Source: Deltaproteobacteria bacterium (GTDB lineage Bacteria > Desulfobacterota > DSM-4660 > Desulfatiglandales > HGW-15). Taken from it: 26,006 nucleotides of DNA. Under the pieces are notes generated by a model. The model saw nothing but the letters and a program-made list of their open reading frames with translations. It ran no database searches and had not been told where the DNA came from. Where the stretch lies: positions 2,128,196-2,154,201 of the forward strand of contig CP070840.1 of NCBI GenBank assembly GCA_020342025.1. The letters run 5' to 3'. This document shows, in pieces, positions 8,065 through 16,788 of this stretch (position 1 is the stretch's first letter; each line of letters opens with the position of its first letter). The position numbers and the translations under genes are program-made.

Positions 8065-8495
8065 ACCGTTTTGAACCGAAGATCGTCGGGTTTCTGTGCA
8101 GCTGGTGTGCCTATGAGGGGGCGGACTCGGCAGGCCGGGCAAGGAGCACATATCCTGCCAACCTAAGGGTGGTGAGGCTGTTGTGCAGCGGCAGAATGGA
8201 TCCCCATTTCATTCTTGAGGCCTTCAAGGAGGGTGCCGACGGAATCATGATTTTGGGGTGTCATCTAGGGGAGTGCCATTACAAAGAGGGCAATTTCCAG
8301 GCCCTGAAGAGGACCGCGCTCCTAAAAAAAATCCTTCCCCAATTCGGAATCGAGGAACAGCGGGTGCGGCTCGACTGGATATCCACGAGCGAGCATGAGA
8401 AGTTTGCCAAAATTGTCTCAGAAATAGTCGAGAAAGTTCGGGAACTTGGTCCAATGAGGGGAGTAACGAGAGGCTTGAGTCATGGAAAGGCCTAA
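8061..8495 (+). CDS. mvhD: MvhD-type [2Fe-2S] subunit linking the Mvh hydrogenase to HdrA
   Basis: 144 residues. It begins at a TTG that overlaps the hdrA stop (TTGA); no ATG lies before Met46, and the sequence FEPKIVGFLCSWCAYEGAD right after the TTG is the conserved family start. Conserved ligands are Cys13 and Cys16 in CSWC, Cys42 in VRLLCSGRMDP, and Cys67 and Cys72 in GCHLGECHY. Family knowledge: MvhD carries a [2Fe-2S] cluster and passes electrons from the MvhAG hydrogenase to HdrA. Methanogen homologues can carry Sec; this one has only Cys. The 3' end overlaps mvhG by 14 nt, so translation is probably coupled. Confidence 0.9.
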   Translation: MNRFEPKIVGFLCSWCAYEGADSAGRARSTYPANLRVVRLLCSGRMDPHFILEAFKEGADGIMILGCHLGECHYKEGNFQALKRTALLKKILPQFGIEEQRVRLDWISTSEHEKFAKIVSEIVEKVRELGPMRGVTRGLSHGKA

Positions 8496-9453
8496 GATCG
8501 CGCTATATTGGTGCTCCAGTTGCGGGGGATGTGAGGAATCGGTTATCGATCTGGCCGAAGATATCCTGACCATCGCCGCATCCGCTGATATTGTGTTCTG
8601 GCCCATCGCCATGGATTTCAAGTTCAGCGATGTGAGGAAAATGAAGGATGGAGAAATTTCCGCGACGCTCATCAATGGTTCAATTAGGATGGACGAGCAG
8701 GAGCACATGGCCAGACTCTTGAGAAGGAAATCCAGGGTGCTGATCGCCCAGGGGAGTTGTGCCCATTTGGGCGGGGTCTACGGTTTGGCCAATTTCTGCG
8801 ATCCCGAAGAGGTGTTGAGAAGATCCTATGAAGAGGCCCCCTCCGTGAAAAACCCGCAAGGTATTTTGCCGAAATGGAAAACCCTGGAATCCGGAAGGGA
8901 ATTGAAGCTGTCCGGTTTACATGACTCTGTCAAGGCCTTGGACCAGGTTGTGCCAGTGGATTATTATATCCCGGGATGTCCTCCAACGCCCGAGCTTATA
9001 AAGCAGGCTATAACGATGATCCTGGAGAACAGCCTTCCCTCAAAAGGTAGTGTGGTGGCGGAAAAAAAGGCGCTATGTGACACATGCCCACGAAAAGACA
9101 GCGTGCCAGATACCCTCCATATCTCGGAATTTAAGAGACTGTACGAAGCAGAATGGGATCCGGTGCAATGTTTTCTGGGCCAAGGCATCATCTGTCTGGG
9201 TCCTTCAACCAGGGGCGGTTGCCGTGCAAGATGCATCAATGCCAATATGCCCTGCCGGGGCTGTTTTGGACCAACAGAGAACGTGAGGGACCATGGGGCG
9301 AAGTCACTCTCATTTCTCGCCTCATTGATCGATTCGAAAGAGGGACAGGAACTGGAGCGGATCGTAGACTCCATTCCGGACCCCGCAGGGCTTTTTTACA
9401 GGTTCAGCCTGCCCTCATCCATGTTGCAGAGGAAGCGAAGGCAGAAGAGATGA
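8482..9453 (+). CDS. mvhG: Small subunit of a cytoplasmic F420-non-reducing-type [NiFe] hydrogenase
   Basis: 323 residues. The ATG has GAGAGG eight nt upstream. There is no signal peptide, consistent with a cytoplasmic enzyme. The proximal cluster motif YWCSSCGGCEES (Cys11, Cys14, Cys17) opens the protein, followed by GSCAHLGG and PGCPPTPE, which complete the proximal 4Fe-4S site. A Cys-rich C-terminal half follows (CDTCPRK, GIICLGPSTRGGCRARC, MPCRGCFGP) for two more clusters. It would relay electrons from MvhA to MvhD and HdrA. It lies within the overlapping hdrA-mvhD-mvhG-mvhA unit and ends in an ATGA overlap with mvhA. Confidence 0.92.
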   Translation: MERPKIALYWCSSCGGCEESVIDLAEDILTIAASADIVFWPIAMDFKFSDVRKMKDGEISATLINGSIRMDEQEHMARLLRRKSRVLIAQGSCAHLGGVYGLANFCDPEEVLRRSYEEAPSVKNPQGILPKWKTLESGRELKLSGLHDSVKALDQVVPVDYYIPGCPPTPELIKQAITMILENSLPSKGSVVAEKKALCDTCPRKDSVPDTLHISEFKRLYEAEWDPVQCFLGQGIICLGPSTRGGCRARCINANMPCRGCFGPTENVRDHGAKSLSFLASLIDSKEGQELERIVDSIPDPAGLFYRFSLPSSMLQRKRRQKR

Positions 9454-10856
9454 ACAGACGCATTACCATTGATCCCATCACAAGGTTGGAAGGTCACGGG
9501 AGGATTGAGATCTTTACCGATGGCAAAGGCAACGTGGAGAGGACCTACTTGCAAATCCCGGATTTCAAGGGGTTTGAAAAGTTTTGCGAGGGGAGGGCGG
9601 TGGAGGAAATGCCCACCCTCACGCAGAAGATTTGCGGTGTCTGTCCCATGGCCCACCACGCCGCATCCAGTAAGGCGCTGGATGAGATTTTCAGCGTAGA
9701 GCCCCCTGACGCGGCAAAAAAGATCAGAGAGCTCATGTATAATGCATTCATTTTCGAGGATCACCTTTTGCACTTCTATTTCTTGGGTGCCCCTGATTTC
9801 ATCGTGGGACTGGACTCGTCCACCGGCGAAAGAAATGTACTGGGTGTCATGGATAGGTTAGGGGCTGAGCTGGGAAAGAGAATGATCGATATGCGAAAGA
9901 GGGTGCGGGGAGTCAATGCGACCATTGGCGGGAGTCCCCTGTATCCTGTCTGCGGTCTTCCGGGGGGGGTTTCAAAGGCTTTGACCATAGAAGAGGTCGC
10001 TGAAATACGGGGTGTAACGAAAGATGCGGTGGAATTTTCAAAGCTCACACTGAAGATATTTGATGAGACGGTCCTGAAAAGTAAGGCGTACCTTGATTTG
10101 CTGCATTCTGATGCCCTGCGTCACAGGACCTATTACATGGGTCTTGTGGATGAAAAGAACCGGATGAATTTCTATGATGGGAAAATCAGGGTTATGCGTC
10201 CGGATGGTGAGGAGTTGGTCAAGTTCGCGGCAAGAGACTATCTCAAGTATCTGGAGGAGCGCGTTGAGCCATGGAGCTACGCCAAGATACTCTATTTGAA
10301 GGAGATCGGCTGGAAGGGGTACACGGATGGACCGAAAAGTGGTATTTACAGGGTCGGACCTCTTGCCAGACTCAATGTCTCTGAAGGGATGGGAACACCA
10401 TCTGCCCAGGCAGAGTACGAGAAGATGTTTGACCGTTTAGGGGGCAGACCTGCTCACCATACGTTGGCCTACCATTGGGCCAGGCTTATTGAGGTTCTCT
10501 GTGCGGCGGAGCGGATGGATGAACTCGCAAAGGATGAGAATCTGACAAACACAGCCATAAGGAATCTCCCCCATGAGATCAACAGGGAGGGTGTGGGCGT
10601 CTGCGAGGCCCCACGGGGCACCCTTTTCCACCATTACAAAACCGATGAGCGGGGAATCATCGAGGAAGTGAACCTATTGGTGGCCACACAGAACAACGCT
10701 GGAGCCATATGCCTGTCTGTGGATAAGGCCGCCCGTCTCTTTATTAGGGGGGGTTCCATTTCAGAGGAAATAAAAAATCGGATAGAGGTGGCATTCCGCG
10801 CCTATGATCCATGCCTTGCCTGCACGACCCACGTCATTTCGGGGCCAAAAAGGTAA
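9450..10856 (+). CDS. mvhA: Large subunit of a cytoplasmic F420-non-reducing-type [NiFe] hydrogenase
   Basis: 468 residues from the ATG in the ATGA overlap with mvhG. A longer in-frame extension back to 9153 lies inside mvhG and lacks family sequence, so it is rejected. It starts MNRRITIDPITRLEGHGRIE. The L1 motif is KICGVCP (Cys62, Cys65) and the C-terminal motif is DPCLACTTH (Cys455, Cys458) followed by a short seven-residue tail. All four nickel ligands are Cys, in contrast to the periplasmic enzyme in this window. It would oxidise H2 in the cytoplasm and feed HdrA through MvhG and MvhD. The short tail suggests processing by a specific endopeptidase after His461, but no such gene is nearby. 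Confidence 0.93.
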   Translation: MNRRITIDPITRLEGHGRIEIFTDGKGNVERTYLQIPDFKGFEKFCEGRAVEEMPTLTQKICGVCPMAHHAASSKALDEIFSVEPPDAAKKIRELMYNAFIFEDHLLHFYFLGAPDFIVGLDSSTGERNVLGVMDRLGAELGKRMIDMRKRVRGVNATIGGSPLYPVCGLPGGVSKALTIEEVAEIRGVTKDAVEFSKLTLKIFDETVLKSKAYLDLLHSDALRHRTYYMGLVDEKNRMNFYDGKIRVMRPDGEELVKFAARDYLKYLEERVEPWSYAKILYLKEIGWKGYTDGPKSGIYRVGPLARLNVSEGMGTPSAQAEYEKMFDRLGGRPAHHTLAYHWARLIEVLCAAERMDELAKDENLTNTAIRNLPHEINREGVGVCEAPRGTLFHHYKTDERGIIEEVNLLVATQNNAGAICLSVDKAARLFIRGGSISEEIKNRIEVAFRAYDPCLACTTHVISGPKR

Positions 10857-10910
10857 AGGTGCGGGACGGGGATTTCCACTTATGAATCCAGGGACGAGGT
10901 ATTGCGCATC

Positions 10911-11135
10911 ATGGCGACTGAAGTCTTAGATACTCTAGGCCTGAAGTGCCCCCAGCCGGTGCTGAAGATCGCCGTAAAGGCGCCGGACATGAACCCGGGA
11001 GATATTCTGGAGGTATTGGGAGACTGCCCGACCTTTGAAAAGGATGTGCGCACCTGGTGCGAGCGGCTGGGAAAGCTTTTCCTTGCCGTCAGGGATGAAG
11101 GGGGCAGCAGGAAGAGGATCCAGATACAGTTTTAG
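10911..11135 (+). CDS. TusA/SirA-family sulfurtransferase-like protein
   Basis: 74 residues, the usual size for the family. The ATG at 10911 is preferred over an in-frame TTG at 10902, because the GAGG at 10896-10899 is too close to the TTG. The hallmark is LGLKCPQPVLK with Cys13 in the CPxP motif, which in TusA accepts a persulfide. The following GDILEVLGDCPTFEKDVRTWC matches the fold. Two further Cys (in GDCP and TWC) are present. It sits 54 nt after mvhA and 65 nt before the histidine kinase. Family knowledge: TusA proteins carry sulfur for tRNA thiolation, cofactor synthesis or sulfur oxidation with Hdr-like complexes. The role here is not established and could be sulfur delivery linked to the HdrA module. 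Confidence 0.85.
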   Translation: MATEVLDTLGLKCPQPVLKIAVKAPDMNPGDILEVLGDCPTFEKDVRTWCERLGKLFLAVRDEGGSRKRIQIQF

Positions 11136-11200
11136 ACCCTCCATCATCGCCAAGGCCGAAGGGAAAAAGACCGTTATGATTCAAGAAGAGCATTGGAGCC

Positions 11201-12961
11201 ATGAAAAAGAAGATGAGATGCTGGGAGTTTCTTGAGTGCACCCAGAAGGAATGCCCCGCTTACCAGTCAGATAAGTTGGAGTGCTGGTTGATTCCAGGTA
11301 CCCGTTGTAGGAGCCAGGTTCAGGGAGAGTTTCTGGAAAAGATGGACTTGTGCCTGGAGTGCGAGCACTTTACGGAGAACCTGGATGAAGCGACGATGCG
11401 AGAGACGCTGAAGGTGGCCAATGAACAGGTGGCAGAGTTCAGGAGGATGGTTGAGGCGCGAGACAAGGAGTTGGAAGAGATCAGCATGGAGTTGGCCATC
11501 GGCCTATCAGAGGTCTTTGAGGCCCTAAAGGTGATCTATTCCGGAGACCCTTCAGTCAGGATACCGGAAGCGTCGGAGCTGGAGTTGATTTCCAAATTAA
11601 AACACATGGTCAATCTCACTGCCGAAAATCTCGGGGAGATCGTAGACCTATCCCACGAGTTCGCCATAGGCCTGGCAGAGCACTTTGACGTGTTGCACAG
11701 GGTCTCCAAGGGTGACCTGGCCGCACGGGTATTCGGAACCTCCAAATTGGAGCTCTTGGAAGCCCTGAAGAACCTGACGAATAAGACGATTGAGAGTGTA
11801 GCCGAGGAGATCAGTGAACGCAAAAGGGCGGAAATAGCACTCGTGGCCTCCCAGGCCGAACTCATGGAGTCCGAAGAGAAATACCGATCTCTTTTTGATA
11901 GTGGCCCTGATCCTATCTTCGTTCTGGATCGAGAAACCCTTGAGATTCTTGACGCCAATGCCAGTGCCGAGGAGACCTACTGTTATTCAAGGCAGGAATT
12001 GATTGGCCATTCTTTCGTTGAATTGGGCCTGTTCGAAGACGAGGAGACAGGTTTGTCTTTTTTCTCCACGGACTCCGATGAAGATTCATACCTCATGTAT
12101 TCTAGAGTCCGGCATTACAAAAAGGGTCGCGTGCCGTTTTATGTGAGTGTCCACTTCTGTCTAACCAGGTACAAAGAAACGGAGGCGATCATTGTTTCAG
12201 TCACCGATATCACGGAGATGATAGAGAAAGATGCACAATTGATTCAGGCAAGCAAGATGACGACACTGGGCGAGATGTCTGCTGGCATGGCCCATGAACT
12301 GAATCAGCCCCTAAATGCCATTAAGATGGGCAATGAATATCTGAAAATGATGATTGAAAAGGGAAAAACCGTTTCCCAAAAGGATCTGTATCAGGTGGTC
12401 AATGAGGTGAGTGATCAGGTGGACAGGGCTGCGAAAATCATTGACCGACTCAGAGAATTTGGCCGAAAGGCCGATTTTACCAGAGAGAAGGTGGACATCA
12501 ACAAATCCATCAGAGACGTGCTCGCCATCATAGGCCGGCAACTGAGCCTCCAGAACATTGAAGTCAAGCTCGACCTGGATCAGACTATCCCCCCTATTTT
12601 GGCCCACAAAAATCGCCTTGAGCAGGTCATATTCAACATGGTAACCAATGCCCGTGACGCGATAGGCCAAAAGAAAGAGAGTGTTGATAAAACGTCCGAA
12701 CGTGTGATCACCATTCGGTCTTATCAGCATGATGGGAGGGTGGCGGTTACAGTCTCCGATACAGGCATCGGCATTCCGAGGCTTGTCAAGGAGAGGATTT
12801 TCGAACCATTTTTCACCACTAAGGAAGTCGGTAAAGGTATGGGGCTCGGGCTTTCCATTACCTATGGCATTGTCAGGGACTATGGCGGTGAGATCGGTGT
12901 AGAGAGTGAGGAAGGCAAAGGCTCCACATTCAGGATCACCTTTCCTCAGATCGCAGCCTAA
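11201..12961 (+). CDS. Soluble histidine kinase: two-CW domain, tandem HAMP-like repeats, PAS, HisKA, HATPase
   Basis: 586 residues, with no membrane segment. The N-terminus is Cys-rich: Cys7-Trp8, Cys13, Cys18, Cys28-Trp29, Cys36, Cys51 and Cys54, the pattern of the two-CW domain seen in deltaproteobacterial signalling proteins, possibly a metal or redox site. Two HAMP-like repeats follow at about 95-205 (each with IGL...EVF/EHF and a GD turn), then a PAS domain at about 225-345 ([19 protein letters not shown]). The kinase core has His365 in [13 protein letters not shown], the N box [32 protein letters not shown] and [11 protein letters not shown] 11201 is used; ATG 11213 is an alternative start. 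The probable partner is the response regulator at 16012. Its core is closely similar to the one fused to the next gene's permease. Confidence 0.92.
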   Translation: MKKKMRCWEFLECTQKECPAYQSDKLECWLIPGTRCRSQVQGEFLEKMDLCLECEHFTENLDEATMRETLKVANEQVAEFRRMVEARDKELEEISMELAIGLSEVFEALKVIYSGDPSVRIPEASELELISKLKHMVNLTAENLGEIVDLSHEFAIGLAEHFDVLHRVSKGDLAARVFGTSKLELLEALKNLTNKTIESVAEEISERKRAEIALVASQAELMESEEKYRSLFDSGPDPIFVLDRETLEILDANASAEETYCYSRQELIGHSFVELGLFEDEETGLSFFSTDSDEDSYLMYSRVRHYKKGRVPFYVSVHFCLTRYKETEAIIVSVTDITEMIEKDAQLIQASKMTTLGEMSAGMAHELNQPLNAIKMGNEYLKMMIEKGKTVSQKDLYQVVNEVSDQVDRAAKIIDRLREFGRKADFTREKVDINKSIRDVLAIIGRQLSLQNIEVKLDLDQTIPPILAHKNRLEQVIFNMVTNARDAIGQKKESVDKTSERVITIRSYQHDGRVAVTVSDTGIGIPRLVKERIFEPFFTTKEVGKGMGLGLSITYGIVRDYGGEIGVESEEGKGSTFRITFPQIAA

Positions 12962-13008
12962 AGATAGCCCCGAAGATTTGACCCCGCCAATTCAAATGTT
13001 ATGGACCC

Positions 13009-15990
13009 ATGGGTGCAATGGGACTCTTTCCCAGAAATATTGATTCCAGACGCTGGTTGAAATTTGCCATTGACCACCCCTTTCAGATCATCGCGGTGAT
13101 GATCCTGATTACATGTCTTTTAGGCTGGAGACTCCCCAATCTGCGTTTCCAAACCTCCATCTACGATCTGGCCATCAAAGACCTTTCTGAAAGCATGGCG
13201 TATCAGAAATTTAAAGAGGAATTTGGGACCGAGGAAATCATCCTGGTGGTGGCGAAGAGCAAAAACACCTTTGACCCCCAGGTTTTCCAAAAAATCGGTG
13301 GCTTGACCCAGGAGCTCTCGGGGATTCAAGGCATAAGAAGGGCGATTAGCCTGCCCAGTATCAGAAAGGACATGGATATCACCGACAAGTGGAGTCTCTC
13401 CGATTTTGAGAGGATCATCGCACCCATTGATCTCTTCCATAAAAACCTGATCTCTGCGGACAAAAAGACCACGATCATCTCCTTGATTCTGGAAGATAAG
13501 GAAGAAAAGGATCAGATTATTCGTTCCGTTGAAAAGATCATTGAAAGGGAAAACAGAGAGCTATCGCTATACCAAATCGGTATGCCACTCGTTTCAGAGG
13601 CTTTAGCCGCTTACACCAAAAAGGACTTCCTCACGCTGCCCCCCATCACATTTCTGATTATGGCAATGGTTCTTCTCCTCCTCTTTCGCAGTCTTCGGGG
13701 CCTACTGATTCCGGCCGGGTCTGTGCTTGTGGCCCTCATCTGGACTTTCGGTTTGATGGCCTGGACCCGAACCCCCCTTTCCATGCTCACAATGATCGTA
13801 CCTATCTTTGTCATTGCCGTGGGGTCTGCCTATTGCATGTATATCTTGTCGGAGTACTTTGAATCCATCAAGACGTCACAAACCCCAAAAGAGGCCGCTT
13901 ACTTGTGCTTTACACGGGTTGGATTTCCCACCTCCTTGGCGGTCATTACCACAACCATAGGGCTTGGCTCACTCCTGTTGAACAAAATCTCTGCCATCAG
14001 AGAATTTGCCATTTTCTCCTGTTTTGGCATATGGAGCATGCTGATTGCTATCCTTCTCTTGCAGCCAGCTATTTTTTCTCTATTGCCTATACCCCCAAAG
14101 AAGGAGAGAAGTCATTTCATCGTCGGAAGAGATCTCTTGGGGCGTTTGTTATCAAAGATCGTTATATTGAATCTACAGAAACAAGGAATCACGCTCCCTG
14201 TTCTTGCGGTTGTCTGCCTCATGGGCCTCGCAGGGATTTACCGGATCAAGGTAGAGACCAATCCTGTGGGCTTTTTTGGTAAGGATACAACTATCAGTCA
14301 GCATTTCCACGACATTTATCAGGAGATGGCAGGAAGTTTCCCCATGAATGTGGTTTTAAACGGCAAGACGGAGGACTATTTCGAGCGCCCTGAGCATTTG
14401 CAGATGATTTCCCGCCTTCAGCATTTTCTCGATTCCTTGGAAAGCGTGGACAAGACAGTCTCTTTTGCCGACTACATCAAGTTAGTCAATTACGCGAGCA
14501 ACCAATACAGGCCGGAATACTACGCCCTGCCCGAAGAATCCTTTGAAGTCCGCACCCTGATGAACAGCTACAAGACCTTGTTGGGAGGGGACATGTTTGA
14601 AAGGTTCATGAACGGGGACCTCTCCAAGACAAACATTCTGTTGAGGACCCATATCTCCAGCTCCAAGGATTTTTTGTTGATAAAGGATAAGATCCAGAAT
14701 CATCTGAAAGAGCATTTTCCCAAAGATCTAGGCTTTCAGATCACCGGTTTTGGCATTGTGATTTCTCAGAGTAGCCATCTTCTCACCAAGGGGCAGGTGA
14801 AAAGCATTTCCCTGACTCTCGTCCTCATCTTTGGCGTTATGCTTTTACTTTTTCTTTCTGCCAAGGCGGCTCTGATTGCCTTAATCCCCAATATCTTTCC
14901 CATCATCGTCAATTTCGGGCTTATGGGATGGCTTGGAGTGGAGCTTTCCGTGGCAACCAGTCTGATCGCTTGTATCGCCATAGGGCTGGCCGTTGACGAT
15001 ACGATTCACTATTTGGTCAGATACAGCAGTGAATTTAAGGGGGATCTGGACAAGGACAGAGCCCTGCGCGATACTTTGAGAAGTGTGGGTAGACCCATTA
15101 TTTTTACCACGCTCATCATCAGCCTCGGATTTTCCATACTCATTTTCTCCCATTTTAAACCCACAGCTGTCTTTGGGTTGATGATGGTCATCATCATGGT
15201 TTCGGCTTTGATCGGGGATTTAATCATTCTGCCCTCCCTGATGCTCCATGTGGAGCTGGTCACAGCATGGGATCTTCTCAAACTCATGCCAACCCAGGCA
15301 GGAATATCTCCGGGCATGGCCCATGAGTTGAATCAGCCCTTGAATGCCATCAAGATGGGGAGCGAATTTATAAAGATGATGATTCAACAGGGAGAGAAGA
15401 TCCCTCAGGAGCAGCTTTCGGAGGTGGTTCAAGAGTTAAGTGATCAGGTTGACCGGGCCGCGGTGATCGTGAACCGATTCACGGATTTTGACTTCAAACG
15501 GGATTTTGCCAAAGAGGAGATAAATATTAACAGGCCCATCAAGGACGTGCTCAGCATCATCGGTCATCAACTCCAACTGGAAAACGTAGAACTGACATTG
15601 GATCTGGATGAAACTATCTCTCCTATCTCAGCGCATGGCAACCGCTTACGGCAGGGGATCTTCAACCTGGTGATCAACGCATGGGAGGCCATAAACCAAA
15701 AGGCAGGGGTTGAGGATGAAGGGACTAGGGGGTGTATCAACATACGGACTTTTGGTGAAGATGATCGAGTGGTCGTCACGATCTCTGACAATGGCGTCGG
15801 CGTCCCACGAGCCATACGGCACAGGATTTTTGAACCTTTTTTTACGACCAAGGCAGTGGGTAAGGGCAAGGGATTGGGGCTTTCAATAACCCACCACATT
15901 GTCAAAGATTACGGTGGACGCATCGATTTGGAGAGCAAAGAAGGGGTAGGTACGACCTTTAGACTCACCTTCCCGATCGCGCCGTTTTAA
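13009..15990 (+). CDS. MMPL/RND permease fused to a histidine-kinase catalytic core
   Basis: 993 residues in one unbroken frame. Residues 1 to about 755 form an MMPL-type permease: an N-terminal helix (about 24-41), a periplasmic loop with SIYDLAIKDLSES, a helix block from about 212, a helix at about 393-411, a second loop, and a final helix block from about 598 to 746. A WDLLKL segment ends the transporter and then, within about 15 residues, His772 appears in [18 protein letters not shown] full catalytic domain follows: N box [32 protein letters not shown] and GKGLGLSI. No PAS or HAMP unit lies between the permease and kinase parts. Inference: substrate binding or transport could set kinase activity, or the kinase could monitor a lipid-like substrate. 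The response regulator follows after 21 nt. The start has no strong ribosome-binding site, and ATG codon 4 is an alternative. Confidence 0.9.
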   Translation: MGAMGLFPRNIDSRRWLKFAIDHPFQIIAVMILITCLLGWRLPNLRFQTSIYDLAIKDLSESMAYQKFKEEFGTEEIILVVAKSKNTFDPQVFQKIGGLTQELSGIQGIRRAISLPSIRKDMDITDKWSLSDFERIIAPIDLFHKNLISADKKTTIISLILEDKEEKDQIIRSVEKIIERENRELSLYQIGMPLVSEALAAYTKKDFLTLPPITFLIMAMVLLLLFRSLRGLLIPAGSVLVALIWTFGLMAWTRTPLSMLTMIVPIFVIAVGSAYCMYILSEYFESIKTSQTPKEAAYLCFTRVGFPTSLAVITTTIGLGSLLLNKISAIREFAIFSCFGIWSMLIAILLLQPAIFSLLPIPPKKERSHFIVGRDLLGRLLSKIVILNLQKQGITLPVLAVVCLMGLAGIYRIKVETNPVGFFGKDTTISQHFHDIYQEMAGSFPMNVVLNGKTEDYFERPEHLQMISRLQHFLDSLESVDKTVSFADYIKLVNYASNQYRPEYYALPEESFEVRTLMNSYKTLLGGDMFERFMNGDLSKTNILLRTHISSSKDFLLIKDKIQNHLKEHFPKDLGFQITGFGIVISQSSHLLTKGQVKSISLTLVLIFGVMLLLFLSAKAALIALIPNIFPIIVNFGLMGWLGVELSVATSLIACIAIGLAVDDTIHYLVRYSSEFKGDLDKDRALRDTLRSVGRPIIFTTLIISLGFSILIFSHFKPTAVFGLMMVIIMVSALIGDLIILPSLMLHVELVTAWDLLKLMPTQAGISPGMAHELNQPLNAIKMGSEFIKMMIQQGEKIPQEQLSEVVQELSDQVDRAAVIVNRFTDFDFKRDFAKEEININRPIKDVLSIIGHQLQLENVELTLDLDETISPISAHGNRLRQGIFNLVINAWEAINQKAGVEDEGTRGCINIRTFGEDDRVVVTISDNGVGVPRAIRHRIFEPFFTTKAVGKGKGLGLSITHHIVKDYGGRIDLESKEGVGTTFRLTFPIAPF

Positions 15991-16011
15991 TTAGATGGAA
16001 AGGAGAGGTTC

Positions 16012-16740
16012 ATGCGGAAGATTCTTGTTATCGACGATGAAAAACCGACTTTATCCATGTTTCGCCTTTTCTTGGGCGCATACGGCTATACGGTATTGAC
16101 CGCAGAGAATGGGAAGGAAGGCCTTGAGCTGTTTATGAAAGAGAAGCCCCCCATTGTGCTTACGGACATAAAAATGCCCGGAATGGACGGTTTTGAAGTC
16201 CTGAAACGGATCAAGGCGGCGGATGCCACGGTGGAGGTGATCATGATCACCGGACATGGTGATATGGACTTGGCCATCAAGGCCCTAGATTTCAATGCGA
16301 CGGACTTCATCAAGAAGCCCATTCAAAAGGCGGCCCTTGACGCCGCCCTGAGGCGGGCAGAAGAGAGACTCAAAATGGCCAGGGAAAAGGAGGAGGGCAA
16401 GATCTCTTTACGAACGTTGGACGATGTCACCATCATGGAGATTAAGGGGAATGTCACCTCCTCTTCTGAGCCTGTTCTGTGGGATAACTATGAAAAAGCT
16501 TTTGGCAAAGGAGCCCACAAAATAATCATGCATTTCGATGAGAATTGTTCTGTGAGCGGAGCCGGAATCGGCGTCTTGATTCAGATCCTTTCAGAGAGCA
16601 AGAAGCGGAATCAAGCCGTGGCCATTACCGGTCTTTCTGAAAATTTCAAAAAGATATTTGATATGGTGGGGATTACGAATTTTGCAGAAATCTTTGATTC
16701 CGAACAAGATGCGATGAACAGGCTGATTGGGAAGGGATGA
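16012..16740 (+). CDS. Response regulator with receiver domain and STAS output domain
   Basis: 242 residues, ATG with AGGAG upstream. The receiver domain covers about 1-120 with the acidic pair Asp8-Asp9, phospho-acceptor Asp52 (LTDIKMPGMDG), the switch Thr in MITGHGD and the Lys in FIKKPI. A short linker (about 120-132) leads to a STAS domain at about 133-240, recognisable by SGAGIGVLIQILSESKKRN and GLSENFKKIFDMVGI. The usual phospho-serine of anti-sigma antagonists is Ala here (SGAG), so control probably comes from the receiver's aspartate. There is no DNA-binding domain, so output should be through a protein partner such as an anti-sigma factor or phosphatase, not found in this window. It is the likely target of both upstream kinases. 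Confidence 0.9.
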   Translation: MRKILVIDDEKPTLSMFRLFLGAYGYTVLTAENGKEGLELFMKEKPPIVLTDIKMPGMDGFEVLKRIKAADATVEVIMITGHGDMDLAIKALDFNATDFIKKPIQKAALDAALRRAEERLKMAREKEEGKISLRTLDDVTIMEIKGNVTSSSEPVLWDNYEKAFGKGAHKIIMHFDENCSVSGAGIGVLIQILSESKKRNQAVAITGLSENFKKIFDMVGITNFAEIFDSEQDAMNRLIGKG

Positions 16741-16788
16741 AAACAACACGAGGAAGAAGTTATAAAAAGTTTAATAAAGGGATCTATC

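Noticed and set aside
9153..9449. N-terminal extension of MvhA
   Set aside because: It lies wholly inside mvhG in another frame, and the family start MNRRITIDPITRLEGH begins at 9450.
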